DNA of 64,000 bases from Candidatus Pelagibacter sp. RS40 (GTDB lineage: Bacteria; Pseudomonadota; Alphaproteobacteria; Pelagibacterales; Pelagibacteraceae): the NCBI RefSeq assembly GCF_002101295.1, contig NZ_CP020778.1, positions 785,001 to 849,000 of the forward strand. Reading direction: 5' to 3'. The position numbers were made by a program, and so were the translations under genes. The notes beneath the pieces were generated by a model. The model did no database searches, was not told the DNA's origin, and was given only the letters and a program-made list of their open reading frames with translations. Below are positions 45,891 to 55,143 of the stretch, one piece after another; the first letter of the stretch is position 1, and every line of letters starts with the position of its first letter.

Positions 45891-46460
45891 TTATTTTAAG
45901 TTTTGTGCTCTTTCTTTCTCTTTTCTCTCTCTCTTAATTCGTCTTTCTGCCTTATCAATTGCATCTACAAGTTCTTTCTGAGAAAATAATCCCATAGCCA
46001 CAGGATCTTTTGCATTTAGATTATTAAAGTTCCAATAACTTTTATTTCTTATTGCTGTGACCGAGTTCTTAGTAACTCCAACAAGCTTTGCAATTTGTGA
46101 GTCTTTTAAAATGCTATGTTGTTTAATCAACCAAAGAGCAGAATCTGGCTTATCTTGACGTTTTGATAATGGAACATATTTTTTAATTTTCTTTTCTGTA
46201 TTCTCAATTTCAACATCATTTGTTTTTAAATTTAACGGTCTATTGTTATCCTCAGATGATAAGTTAATTTCTTCTCTAGTAAGTTGACCAGACATAATTG
46301 GGTTGTACCCGACTATACCTTTTGCAACTTCACCATCAGCTATTCCTTGAACTTCTACCTCATGAAGTTTGCAAAAATCTGCAATTTGTTTAAATGTAAG
46401 TGTAGTATTTTCAACTAGCCAAACAGCGGTTGCCATCGGCATTAAAGGTGCGTTAGACAT
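45891..46460 (-). CDS. trcR: TrcR-type cell-cycle transcriptional regulator (DUF1013)
   Basis: 189 residues. PLMPMATAVWLVENTTLTFKQIADFC at the N-terminus and PDSALWLIKQHSILKDSQIAKLVGVTKNSVTAIRNKSYWN near 100-140 contain two helix-turn-helix-like segments typical of DUF1013, a family specific to Alphaproteobacteria that includes the Caulobacter regulator TrcR. Its ATG overlaps the L31 stop by one base (TAATG). Target genes are unknown. The charged C-terminus (RRIKRERKEKERAQ) is usual. Confidence 0.88.
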   Translation of the reverse strand: MSNAPLMPMATAVWLVENTTLTFKQIADFCKLHEVEVQGIADGEVAKGIVGYNPIMSGQLTREEINLSSEDNNRPLNLKTNDVEIENTEKKIKKYVPLSKRQDKPDSALWLIKQHSILKDSQIAKLVGVTKNSVTAIRNKSYWNFNNLNAKDPVAMGLFSQKELVDAIDKAERRIKRERKEKERAQNLK

Positions 46461-46690
46461 TAACTATTTTTCTCTGATCTAAAATTTTGGAATTTTTTAT
46501 TGAACTTACTTATTCTACCTTTATCTAATATTTTTTGTTTTCCACCTGTCCAAGCAGCATGCGATTTAGGGTCAATTTCTAATTTTAGAACCTCTCCTTC
46601 AGATCCCCATGTAGATTTAGTTTCAAATTGAGATCCGTCTGTCATTTCAACTTTAATTGTATGGTAGTTAGGGTGTAAATTTTTTTTCAT
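46460..46690 (-). CDS. rpmE: 50S ribosomal protein L31
   Basis: 76 residues: [18 protein letters not shown], then STWG and [10 protein letters not shown], the L31 consensus. The zinc cysteines of the C-plus form are absent, as in many alphaproteobacteria. The stop overlaps the start of trcR, so the two are translated together. It is 37 bases downstream of suhB on the same strand. Confidence 0.95.
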   Translation of the reverse strand: MKKNLHPNYHTIKVEMTDGSQFETKSTWGSEGEVLKLEIDPKSHAAWTGGKQKILDKGRISKFNKKFQNFRSEKNS

Positions 46691-46727
46691 AGTGATCGGT
46701 TTATAGCAAAAGTAATCTTTAAAACAA

Positions 46728-47474
46728 TTAAAAGTTTTTTATTTTTTCAAGCATTTTTTTGTAAATATTACTGTTTGAGGCCCTTAGATCTATAGCTTCA
46801 TCTTTAAACGCACTAATGTCACTTACTTTACCACCTGCTTCATCAATGATTAAAATACCAGCTGCAATATCCCATATATTAATTTTGTTATGAAAAAAAC
46901 CATCTAATCTTCCAGATCCTACATATGCCAAATCAAGAGCTGCACATCCAGTATTTCTCATATTTAAATTTGGAGTTGCAAATTTTACTCCATAGCTATT
47001 AGAGGAAAATAAACATTCTTCCAAATCAATTTTACTAGAAACTCTTACTCTATGATTGTTAAAATATGCTCCACTGTTTTTTTCAGCATAAAAAATCTCA
47101 TTTTTAATTGGATCAAAAATTAAACCAGATTTCAATTCATCATTAATCCTCAAAGCTATTGATATAGCAAAGTGAGGTATTCCATGCATGAAATTAATTG
47201 TTCCATCTATCGGATCAATTATCCAACAAGCTTCTTCATTTGTATTTTTGATTATTCCACTTTCCTCAGTAATAAAAGAATAATTTTTTTTTGCTTTTGA
47301 AAGTTCTTCAATAAGTATTTTTTCTACTTTTTTATCTGTCTTAGTTACAAAGTCTCTTGGACCTTTTTTAGATACTTGTAAATTTTCTATTTCACCAAAA
47401 TCTCTTATAATTACTTTAGAAGCTTTTTCACAAGCTTTAATCATAATATTTAAATTTGGGGAAATTGAATTCAT
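46728..47474 (-). CDS. suhB: Inositol monophosphatase family protein (SuhB)
   Basis: 248 residues. The metal and substrate motifs are ITEESG (about 69), [19 protein letters not shown] (about 84) and [15 protein letters not shown] (about 199), a complete FIG superfamily site. The ATG at 47474 is preferred to the TTG just before it. Members dephosphorylate inositol-1-phosphate or related sugars, and SuhB also takes part in rRNA transcription antitermination in other bacteria. It lies three bases after efp in the same operon. Confidence 0.93.
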   Translation of the reverse strand: MNSISPNLNIMIKACEKASKVIIRDFGEIENLQVSKKGPRDFVTKTDKKVEKILIEELSKAKKNYSFITEESGIIKNTNEEACWIIDPIDGTINFMHGIPHFAISIALRINDELKSGLIFDPIKNEIFYAEKNSGAYFNNHRVRVSSKIDLEECLFSSNSYGVKFATPNLNMRNTGCAALDLAYVGSGRLDGFFHNKINIWDIAAGILIIDEAGGKVSDISAFKDEAIDLRASNSNIYKKMLEKIKNF

Positions 47475-47477
47475 CAA

Positions 47478-48038
47478 TTACACTTTTTTTACATATTCAA
47501 CTGTTCTTGTATCAACAATTATTTCATCTCCACTTTCTATAAATGGAGGAACTTGAATACTCAAACCGTTATCAAGAGTTGCTGGCTTATAAGAAGATGA
47601 AACAGTTTGACCTTTTAATGCTGCATCAGTTGTTTCAATTTTACTTTTTATTTGATTGGGTAAATTAACGCTTAAAGGTGTCTCATCATGGAAATTGATT
47701 GTGACATCTAAATTTTCAGTTAACATTTTTCCTTTATCTCCCACAATCTCTTTTTTAATATTAATCTGCTCAAAACTTTCAGGATTCATAAAAAAATAAT
47801 CTGTTTCATCATCATAAAGATAATTAAATTTTATCTCTTCCAAAGATGCTTTTTCTACGGTTTCACTAGATCTAAATCTTTCATTTAGTTTTGTATTTTT
47901 ATTTAAACTTTTCATTTCTACTTGTGCAAAAGCCCCACCTTTGCCAGGTTTTACATGCTGTGTTTTTAATACTTCCCACAAATCGTCTTTATGTTCTAAT
48001 ATCATTCCAACTCTTATTTCAGTTGCATTTATTTTCAT
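47478..48038 (-). CDS. efp: Translation elongation factor P
   Basis: 186 residues, with the three beta-barrel domains of EF-P. The loop HVKPGKGGAF carries the lysine (KPGKGGA) at the tip that enters the peptidyl-transferase centre. RFRSSETVEKA and VPPFIESGDEIIVDTRT are typical of domains I and III. It relieves ribosome stalling at polyproline. It overlaps thiE by ATGA. Whether the tip lysine is modified cannot be judged here. Confidence 0.96.
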   Translation of the reverse strand: MKINATEIRVGMILEHKDDLWEVLKTQHVKPGKGGAFAQVEMKSLNKNTKLNERFRSSETVEKASLEEIKFNYLYDDETDYFFMNPESFEQINIKKEIVGDKGKMLTENLDVTINFHDETPLSVNLPNQIKSKIETTDAALKGQTVSSSYKPATLDNGLSIQVPPFIESGDEIIVDTRTVEYVKKV

Positions 48039-48652
48039 TTTAATTTTTCTATTGCTTCGTAAGGTTTGTATTTATTATTATTCCAAATGTAGCCTGAAAT
48101 AGCCAAAAAGTTTGCTTTGTTCAACAAAAGTTTTTTATAGTTTTTTTCGTTTATACCACCAATTGCAACAATAGGGTTTTCACTCAGTTTTTTTATTTTT
48201 CTTAAAATACTTGGTTTTGCTCTAAACTTTACTTTTTTTGTTTTAGTTTTATAAAAAGCGCCAACAGCAATATAATTCGCTCCATTCATTAAAGCTTTTT
48301 TTGCTAATCTAATTGAATTATGGCAAGTAATTCCAATTATTTTATTCTTTAAAATTTTTTTTGCTTTAATGATGCTCATATCTTTTTGCCCCAAATGACA
48401 ACCATCTGCATTGACTTTTAAAGCAAGAATTGGATCATCATTAACTAAAAATTTAACACCATATTTTCTACAGATCTTGATTATTTTTTTTGAAAAAAAA
48501 ATTTTTTTAGAAAGCTTTTCATTTTTTAATCTTAATTGAAAAAAACTTACCTTTTTTGATTTAAAAACGAGTTCTAGAGATTTAAAAAATGTATTATCGG
48601 GTATTTTTGTGGGAGAGATTAAATAAACAAATCTCTTATTTTGAATTTTCAA
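48035..48652 (-). CDS. thiE: Thiamine-phosphate synthase-like protein
   Basis: 205 residues of TIM-barrel type. QLRLKNEKLSKK (near 40), FLVNDDPILALKVNADGCHLGQKD (about 76-100), IGITCHN and VAIGGINEKN are conserved in ThiE, which joins HMP-PP and HET-P to thiamine phosphate. The start is TTG at 48652, inside the end of the aldolase gene (17-base overlap). SAR11 are known to depend on an external HMP precursor, which makes a retained ThiE sensible. A TenI-like paralogue is the main alternative. Confidence 0.8.
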   Translation of the reverse strand: MKIQNKRFVYLISPTKIPDNTFFKSLELVFKSKKVSFFQLRLKNEKLSKKIFFSKKIIKICRKYGVKFLVNDDPILALKVNADGCHLGQKDMSIIKAKKILKNKIIGITCHNSIRLAKKALMNGANYIAVGAFYKTKTKKVKFRAKPSILRKIKKLSENPIVAIGGINEKNYKKLLLNKANFLAISGYIWNNNKYKPYEAIEKLK

Positions 48653-49649
48653 GACCTTCTGACCATTTCCCTTGTGCTGCTAAAGTACACATTTTAGCTC
48701 TATGATCAAACACTTCTTGAGTTCCTTTGATATTGTTTATGTCTTTAGACCAAAACTTTAAAGCACTTTGTTGAAGAGCTCTTCCATATGAGTAGGTCAT
48801 AATAAAACTTGAGTCATTTTTAACATTTATTTGATTAAGATTATTTGTTGCCTCAACTTCTGTCTGTCCACCAGATAAAAATGCAATACCTGGAACTTCA
48901 GATGGTACATTATTTTTTAAACATTCTAATGTCATTTCAGCTACTTCGATATTAGAAATTTTCTCATTCGAATTCGTTCCAGGAAGAATCATATTAGGTT
49001 TTAAAATTGTGCCTTTCAGATCAACTTTATTTATATCTAATTCGTCATAGCATCTTTTGATAACCTCAGATGTTTTATTATAACAATCTTTTGCTGAGTG
49101 TTTACCATCCATTAAAACTTCTGGTTCTACAATTGGCACCATGCCAGCTTCTTGTGCTAGTGCAGCGTATCTAGCTAAAGCATGAGCATTAGCTGAAATT
49201 GATAACTTGCTTGGGTATGTTTCAGAGATAACATAAACACCTCTCCATTTTGTAAATCTTGCACCAAGTTGATAATAATCTTTTAATCTTTCTCTTAAAC
49301 CATCTAATCCCTCAGTAATTTTTTCTTCTTTAGATCCTGCTAACATTTTTGCACCTGTATCTACTTTTATTCCTGGTACCGCTCCACTTTCAGAAATTAA
49401 TTCTGATATAGATTTATTTTGTGAAGTCTTTTGTCTAATTGTTTCATCATATAATATCACACCACCAATACATTCTTTCATTGAGTTTGAGGAAAAAAGT
49501 GTTTCTCTGAAGATTAATCTATTTTTTTCATTAGACTCTACATTTACTGAGTCTAATCTTTTTTTCATAGTCCCGGTGCTTTCATCAGCCGCAAGAATTC
49601 CTTTTCCGTTTTGAAGAATTTTCTCTGCTATTTTGTATAATTCAGACAT
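48636..49649 (-). CDS. fba: Fructose-bisphosphate aldolase, class I
   Basis: 337 residues. The opening KGILAADESTGTMKKRL and the Schiff-base lysine in KGTILKPNMILPGT (about 216-229) define a class I, metal-independent aldolase, the type best known from eukaryotes and some proteobacteria. FLSGGQTEVEATNNL and SYGRALQ support the family. It cleaves or forms fructose-1,6-bisphosphate. It is downstream of tkt-gap-pgk, forming a gluconeogenesis/pentose-phosphate operon, with its ATG directly before the pgk stop. Confidence 0.95.
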   Translation of the reverse strand: MSELYKIAEKILQNGKGILAADESTGTMKKRLDSVNVESNEKNRLIFRETLFSSNSMKECIGGVILYDETIRQKTSQNKSISELISESGAVPGIKVDTGAKMLAGSKEEKITEGLDGLRERLKDYYQLGARFTKWRGVYVISETYPSKLSISANAHALARYAALAQEAGMVPIVEPEVLMDGKHSAKDCYNKTSEVIKRCYDELDINKVDLKGTILKPNMILPGTNSNEKISNIEVAEMTLECLKNNVPSEVPGIAFLSGGQTEVEATNNLNQINVKNDSSFIMTYSYGRALQQSALKFWSKDINNIKGTQEVFDHRAKMCTLAAQGKWSEGLENSK

Positions 49650-50822
49650 TTAATTAAGCGCTCTTATACCAGGAAGAATTTTTCCTTCAAGATATTCTAA
49701 AAATGCTCCACCAGCAGTTGAGACAAAATTAAATTTATTTTTAATTTTTATGGAGTTAATAACAGAGACTGTATCACCACCACCAATAACTGAATAAATT
49801 TTTCCTTCTTTATTTCCTATATATTTTGCTATTTCTAAACTACCTATTGAAAAATTAGGGTTTTCAAAATATCCCAATGGCCCATTCCATAATATAGTTG
49901 AGGAATTATCGATTATACTTTTTATATTTTGTATTGTTTTTGAACCTACATCAAGTATCATATCATCATTTTCTATTTGATTTAATGATTTTTGAAAAGA
50001 ATCGTCGTCAAGGCTTTTTCCAACTTTAACATCCTCAGGGAAATATATTTTACAACTATTATTTTCTACTTCAGAAAAAATTTCTTCAATTATTTTTTCA
50101 GAATTTTTTTCAAATAATGAGGCTCCTATATTGTAACCTTTGTATTTTAAAATGTTATTAGCCATAGCTCCAACGATTACAATATTATCAAATTTAGGTA
50201 TTAGGTTTTTTATAATGTCTATTTTTGTAGATATCTTTGATCCGCCAATTATACAAGTAATTGGCTTTTTAATTTTTGTTGTAATTTTTTTAAGAGCCTC
50301 AACTTCTGAATTGATCTGAAGTCCACTATAGGATGGTATAAATTTTGTAATACTTGTAACTGAAGCATGCTCTCTGTGTGAACATGAAAATGCATCATTT
50401 ACATAAATGTCCCCAAGTTTTGCTAAATGTTCAGAAAATTTTTCATTATTATTCTCTTCCTCTGGGTAAAATCTAATATTTTCTAAAATTATTAATTTTT
50501 CACCAGCACTTTTAAATAATTCATCTTTTTTTAAATTAAAAATATTTGCCTTCTCTAGTTTGACATTTTCATTAACCTGCAAACTTAAATTGTCTCTTAT
50601 TGGTTGAAGAGATAGCTCGCTTTTAAATTTTCCTTTAGGTCTTCCAACATGAGAAATTATTATTATTTTTGCCTTTTTTGATAAGAGAAAATTAATTGTC
50701 GGAATAATTTTATCTATTCTATTTGTATCTGTTATTTTTCCATCTAAAATTGGAACATTTAAATCTAATCTTAGCAGTACTATTTGATTATTTAAATTTT
50801 CTAAATCTGTTATGGATTTCAT
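49650..50822 (-). CDS. pgk: Phosphoglycerate kinase
   Basis: 390 residues, usual length. VLLRLDLNVPILDGKITD, ISHVGRPKGK, NDAFSCSHREHASV and the C-terminal VIGGGDTVSVI and STAGGAFLEYLEG are all Pgk hallmarks from the N-domain (3PG binding) and C-domain (ATP binding). It interconverts 1,3-bisphosphoglycerate and 3-phosphoglycerate. The ATG overlaps the gap TAA (TAATG). Confidence 0.97.
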   Translation of the reverse strand: MKSITDLENLNNQIVLLRLDLNVPILDGKITDTNRIDKIIPTINFLLSKKAKIIIISHVGRPKGKFKSELSLQPIRDNLSLQVNENVKLEKANIFNLKKDELFKSAGEKLIILENIRFYPEEENNNEKFSEHLAKLGDIYVNDAFSCSHREHASVTSITKFIPSYSGLQINSEVEALKKITTKIKKPITCIIGGSKISTKIDIIKNLIPKFDNIVIVGAMANNILKYKGYNIGASLFEKNSEKIIEEIFSEVENNSCKIYFPEDVKVGKSLDDDSFQKSLNQIENDDMILDVGSKTIQNIKSIIDNSSTILWNGPLGYFENPNFSIGSLEIAKYIGNKEGKIYSVIGGGDTVSVINSIKIKNKFNFVSTAGGAFLEYLEGKILPGIRALN

Positions 50823-51829
50823 TAATTGATTTTGCTTAAATATCTTGCAATATCACACATTCTATTTGAAAAACCCCATTCGTTATCATACCATGCAGAA
50901 ATTTTTCCCATTTTTGTGCCAACAACATTAGTTAAAGAAATATCTAGTATTGCTGATGAGCTATTATGGTTGAAATCTATTGATACTAATTTTTCTTTTG
51001 TGACCTCTAAGATATTTTTTAGATAAGAGTTTGATGCTTTTGAAAATGAATTATTTAATTTTTCTTTAGAAATATTTTTTTTAACATTAAAAACAAACTC
51101 AACTAAAGATACATTGGGAGTTGGCACTCTCATAGCAATACCCTCAAGCTTTCCTTTTAATGAAGGTATAATTTCGCCAATTGCCTTAGAAGCACCAGTT
51201 GATGTTGGAACGATTGATTGGCTTGCAGATCTTGCTCGTCTCGGATCCTTATGCGAATTATCTAATATTCTTTGATCTGTTGTAAAAGCATGAATGGTTG
51301 TCATAAAACCATTTTGGATTGTAAAATTTTTATTTATTACGTCTGCAATAGGCGCAAGGCAATTAGTTGTACAAGATGCGGCTGAAATAATATTATCAGT
51401 CTTTCGAATTTTTCTGTGATTAACGCCAAAAACAACTGTTTTGTCCGCATTTTTACATGGAGCTGATACTATGACTTTTTTTGCTCCATTTTTTAAATGT
51501 GGTATTAGTTTTTCTTTAGAATTGAATTTGCCTGTGCACTCAAATACATAATCAACATCGTATTTTTTCCAATTTATGTCTTGAATATTTGAGAATTGTG
51601 AAAATGAAATTTTGTCTTTATTTATTTTTAAATAATTTGAATTACTTTTTATCTCAGCATTAAATTTACCATGAACAGAATCGTATTTTAACAAGTCTGC
51701 ACAAATTTCTGAGCCTGATCTATTATTAATATGTTTAATTTGAACTGTCCCTTTATAATTTTCATAAATTGATCGGACAACCATTCTTCCGATACGGCCC
51801 ATACCATTAATTCCAATTTTAATTGGCAT
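50822..51829 (-). CDS. gap: Glyceraldehyde-3-phosphate dehydrogenase (canonical)
   Basis: 335 residues. GINGMGRIGRMVVRSI binds NAD; the catalytic cysteine is in SAASCTTNCLAP and the histidine in TIHAFTTDQRILD; WYDNEWGFSNRM is the C-terminal signature. It is fully standard and so provides the reference for judging the divergent copy at 18700. It overlaps tkt by 11 bases in a tkt-gap-pgk-fba order. Confidence 0.97.
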   Translation of the reverse strand: MPIKIGINGMGRIGRMVVRSIYENYKGTVQIKHINNRSGSEICADLLKYDSVHGKFNAEIKSNSNYLKINKDKISFSQFSNIQDINWKKYDVDYVFECTGKFNSKEKLIPHLKNGAKKVIVSAPCKNADKTVVFGVNHRKIRKTDNIISAASCTTNCLAPIADVINKNFTIQNGFMTTIHAFTTDQRILDNSHKDPRRARSASQSIVPTSTGASKAIGEIIPSLKGKLEGIAMRVPTPNVSLVEFVFNVKKNISKEKLNNSFSKASNSYLKNILEVTKEKLVSIDFNHNSSSAILDISLTNVVGTKMGKISAWYDNEWGFSNRMCDIARYLSKIN

Positions 51830-53786
51830 TTTTTTTGATGTTCAATTTTATTTTTTTACAAATTTTTTCAACCGTTAATCCAAAATGATCATATACCTTT
51901 TTATAAGGAGCACTTTTTCCAAAATCATTAATTGAAAATGATAATCCTTTATTGTTGATATATTTTGACCATGATTGATCTGATCCCGCTTCTATAGAAA
52001 ATATTTTGCTCGTTTCATTTAAAATTTTACTTTTGTATTTTTGACTTTGTTTATCAAAGATTTCCTGGCAAGGCATAGATACAACTTTTGAGTATATTTT
52101 TTCTTTGGCTAATTTATGACTTATATTTAAAGCTAGATTTACCTCAGAGCCAGTAGCTAATATAGTAATTTTTATTTTTTTATTTGTTCTCATTACCTCA
52201 TAAGCGCCATAAGAGCATTTATTCGTAGACGTAAAACTTTTTCTTATTGGATCTAGGTTTTGTCTAGTTAATGCAAGAACGCTTGGAGTTTTTGAGTTTT
52301 TTAGTGCGAGATCCCAGCATTCAATGGTTTCTGTTTGGTCAGCAGGTCTAAGTATATTTAAATTTGGTATAGATCTTAGGCCTGACAATTGTTCAATAGG
52401 TTGATGGGTTGGACCATCCTCTCCTAATCCAACAGAGTCATGTGTCATTACATAAATTACTCTTTGTTTCATTAACGCAGAAAGTCTAATTGAAGGCTTA
52501 CAATAATCTGAAAATATTAAAAAAGTTCCTCCATACGGAATTAAATTACTGTGCAATGCTAAACCATTCATAATCCCACACATTGCATGTTCTCGTACTC
52601 CGTAATGAATATAGTCACCATCGAAATTTTTAGCATTTATAACTTTGTTAAATTTAGATTTTGTATTGTTTGAACCCGCTAGATCTGCAGACCCTCCTAT
52701 TAAATTATTTTTTAATTTAAATAATGAGTTTAAAACAGCCTCAGAAGACTTTCTTGTTGCCAATGGTTTTAAATTTGCAATAACGTCTTTCTTTTGTTTT
52801 ATAATTGAATTAGAAAAATTATTATTAAACAATTCTTTTAATTTATTTTTATTTCTTGAAAAATCTTTATTCCATTTTGCTTCTGTCTTAGAACCTTTAA
52901 GTCCTATTTTTCTCCATTCTTTTAAAATATTTTTTGGTATTTCAAACGGTTTGAAAGGCCAGTTTAACTTTTTTCTTACTAACTCGATTTCTTTAGGCCC
53001 AAGAGGACTCCCGTGAGAAGATGCTTTACCACTTTTATTAGGCGAACCAAATCCAATTTTTGTTTTACAAGAAATAACTGTTGGCTTAATCGCTTTTTGC
53101 GCTTTATTAATCGCGCTAAATATTTGTCTTTCATTGTGACCATCAATATCAATATAATTCCAGCCATAGCTTTCAAATCTTTTTTTATAGTTATCTGATA
53201 CAGCAAGACTAGTTGGTCCATCAATTGAAATAGAGTTGTTATCAAATAACATAATTAAATTTTTAAGTTTCAGATGACCTGATAAACTCATTGCCTCGTG
53301 ACTTATGCCTTCCATTAAGCATCCATCACCTGCTAGAACGTAAGTTTTATGATTAATTATTTTACTTCCCAATTTCTTTTTTAAAACTTCTTCAGCAATT
53401 GCAAAACCAACTGCATTTGCAATTCCTTGTCCCAGGGGTCCAGTTGTTGTTTCTATTCCAGAGTTTTTTTCATACTCAGGATGTCCAGCACAAATAGAAT
53501 TTAGTTGCCTAAAGTTTTTAATATCAGAAATACTGATGCTTTTATAACCAGTTAAATACAACAAAGAATATAATAACATTGATCCATGGCCAGCAGATAA
53601 AACAAACCTATCTCTATTGATCCAACTTGGATTGGATGGATTGAATTTTAGAAAGTTTTTAAAAAGAACTGTTGCAACATCTGCCATTCCCATGGGCATC
53701 CCGGGATGGCCTGAATTAGCTTTTTCAACTGCATCCATTGAAAGAAAACGAATTGCGTTCGATAAATCTTTATTTTGTATTCTCAA
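51819..53786 (-). CDS. tkt: Transketolase
   Basis: 655 residues. SGHPGMPMGMADVA and LSAGHGSMLLY at the N-terminus, the ThDP motif VLAGDGCLMEGISHEA to LFDNNSISIDG (GDG...NN), YGVREHAMCGIMNG (activating Glu) and MTHDSVGLGEDGPTHQPIEQL are diagnostic. It acts with transaldolase in the non-oxidative pentose phosphate pathway. The start is TTG at 53786 with AGGA upstream at about eight bases. It is first in the minus-strand operon, with a 54-base divergent intergenic region shared with the gene at 53841. Confidence 0.96.
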   Translation of the reverse strand: MRIQNKDLSNAIRFLSMDAVEKANSGHPGMPMGMADVATVLFKNFLKFNPSNPSWINRDRFVLSAGHGSMLLYSLLYLTGYKSISISDIKNFRQLNSICAGHPEYEKNSGIETTTGPLGQGIANAVGFAIAEEVLKKKLGSKIINHKTYVLAGDGCLMEGISHEAMSLSGHLKLKNLIMLFDNNSISIDGPTSLAVSDNYKKRFESYGWNYIDIDGHNERQIFSAINKAQKAIKPTVISCKTKIGFGSPNKSGKASSHGSPLGPKEIELVRKKLNWPFKPFEIPKNILKEWRKIGLKGSKTEAKWNKDFSRNKNKLKELFNNNFSNSIIKQKKDVIANLKPLATRKSSEAVLNSLFKLKNNLIGGSADLAGSNNTKSKFNKVINAKNFDGDYIHYGVREHAMCGIMNGLALHSNLIPYGGTFLIFSDYCKPSIRLSALMKQRVIYVMTHDSVGLGEDGPTHQPIEQLSGLRSIPNLNILRPADQTETIECWDLALKNSKTPSVLALTRQNLDPIRKSFTSTNKCSYGAYEVMRTNKKIKITILATGSEVNLALNISHKLAKEKIYSKVVSMPCQEIFDKQSQKYKSKILNETSKIFSIEAGSDQSWSKYINNKGLSFSINDFGKSAPYKKVYDHFGLTVEKICKKIKLNIKKNAN

Positions 53787-53840
53787 AAAATTATCCTGTA
53801 TAGACTTAGGTGACTCAATTTAATAGTATGTTTATATATA

Positions 53841-54164
53841 ATGAATTCTATAACCGAAAAAGAAAAAAAATTAAATCAAACACTCGAAAAACTTAAAAAT
53901 TTAGATTTAGTTAAAAAAGATAAATCTCCAGAATTAGAAAATCTTAAAGAGCAAAAAAATCAATTAGAAATTGAATATAAACAACTATTAGAAAATTATA
54001 ATTTTTTAGAAAAAGAAAATCTCAAATTAAAGCAGGAGTTTGAAGAATTTAAGTCTAAGGATGAAGACGAAAAAAGAAGAGAGCAAAAATTTTCAGAGAA
54101 AATAGATGAATTAAATCAAGAAACCGATAGTTTATTGGATGAAATTGAAAAATGGCAAATGTAA
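53841..54164 (+). CDS. Coiled-coil protein upstream of zapA
   Basis: 107 residues made almost entirely of heptad-rich Lys/Glu/Leu sequence, predicting one long coiled coil (about 5-100). Alphaproteobacteria commonly have a small coiled-coil protein of the DUF4164 kind just before zapA, and position and length fit. It overlaps zapA by 13 bases. A role near the divisome is inferred from context only. TATATA shortly before the ATG may be part of its promoter. Confidence 0.7.
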   Translation: MNSITEKEKKLNQTLEKLKNLDLVKKDKSPELENLKEQKNQLEIEYKQLLENYNFLEKENLKLKQEFEEFKSKDEDEKRREQKFSEKIDELNQETDSLLDEIEKWQM

Positions 54165-54598
54165 ATATCAAGTTTAATGGCAAAGAATACTTGCTATCCT
54201 GTGAGGATGGGCAAGAGGAACATTTAGAGGAGCTGTCATCACATCTAAGCCAAAAGTTTAGTAGTCTTAAAAATTCGCTTGGCAACATAGGTGAAAATAA
54301 GCTTTTATTAATTACTTCAATTACAACAATGGATGAATACTTTGAGACTAAAAAAAAATTGGAAAAACAAAAGATAGAAATTCAAAATTTAATTAGCAAA
54401 TTTAAGGAATTAAAATCTTTAGTTTATAATTATAAAGATGAAAAAGAGAAAGAAATTTTAAAACTATCTGATAATCAAACTAAGCTTGAGTTTGAAATTC
54501 AAAATCAAAAAAATAATTATGAAGATTTGATAGATACAGCAACTAAAGAAATAGAAAATTTTATACAAAAAAATAATCCAGATACAAATATTCAGTAA
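54152..54598 (+). CDS. zapA: Cell division protein ZapA
   Basis: 148 residues. The N-terminal globular domain reads VNIKFNGKEYLLSCEDGQEEHLEELS, the ZapA consensus in which the strand pair is followed by DGQE. The C-terminal part is a long coiled coil (about 60-145) used for dimer/tetramer formation. It promotes FtsZ bundling at the division site. It is longer than E. coli ZapA (109), mostly in the coil. Followed after two bases by the 5-formyl-THF cyclo-ligase, with no room for the 6S RNA gene often found here. Confidence 0.88.
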   Translation: MANVNIKFNGKEYLLSCEDGQEEHLEELSSHLSQKFSSLKNSLGNIGENKLLLITSITTMDEYFETKKKLEKQKIEIQNLISKFKELKSLVYNYKDEKEKEILKLSDNQTKLEFEIQNQKNNYEDLIDTATKEIENFIQKNNPDTNIQ

Positions 54599-54600
54599 AA

Positions 54601-55143
54601 TTGTCAAAAAAATTACTAAGAAAAAAATTAATTTTTATAAGAAAAAAAAATTTTAAGAAGTTTGAAAATATCGAAATTAAAATTTTCGATATAATTAAAA
54701 ATATAAAATTTAAAATTAAAACCATTGGTGGTTACTACCCAATAAATTACGAATTAGACTGTTTGCCTGCTTTACAAAAGTTACTTGAAAAAAATTTCTT
54801 AATTTCCTTACCTGTTGTCGGTGATTCCAATCAAATGAATTTTTTTAATTGGTCATTAGATACTCATTTAAAAGTAAATAATTTGGGAATTCCTGAACCT
54901 GTATCTAAAAAAATCGTATATCCCGATCTGATTTTAGTGCCTTTAGTTGGTTTCGACAAAAATAAGTTTCGATTAGGGTATGGGGGAGGATATTACGATA
55001 GATATATAGAAAAAGTTAGTAAATTAAAAAAATTCAAGACAGTTGGATTATCGTTTTCTTTTCAAGAAATTGAAAAATTACCTGTAAACAATTTTGACAA
55101 AAAATTAGATTTCGTCATAACAGAAAATAAAATCTATTCATGA
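54601..55143 (+). CDS. fthC: 5-formyltetrahydrofolate cyclo-ligase
   Basis: 180 residues. IGGYYPINYELDCLPAL near 40, FFNWSLDT and the ATP-binding GYGGGYYDRYIEK (about 126) define the family, which converts 5-formyl-THF to 5,10-methenyl-THF. TTG at 54601 is the start; no strong ribosome site is visible. The gene lies in the usual zapA-ygfA order and overlaps ymdB by four bases (ATGA). Confidence 0.9.
   Translation: MSKKLLRKKLIFIRKKNFKKFENIEIKIFDIIKNIKFKIKTIGGYYPINYELDCLPALQKLLEKNFLISLPVVGDSNQMNFFNWSLDTHLKVNNLGIPEPVSKKIVYPDLILVPLVGFDKNKFRLGYGGGYYDRYIEKVSKLKKFKTVGLSFSFQEIEKLPVNNFDKKLDFVITENKIYS

Noticed and set aside
52645..53016. 123-codon plus-strand frame inside transketolase
   Set aside because: Antisense to conserved tkt sequence, and no ribosome site or family match.
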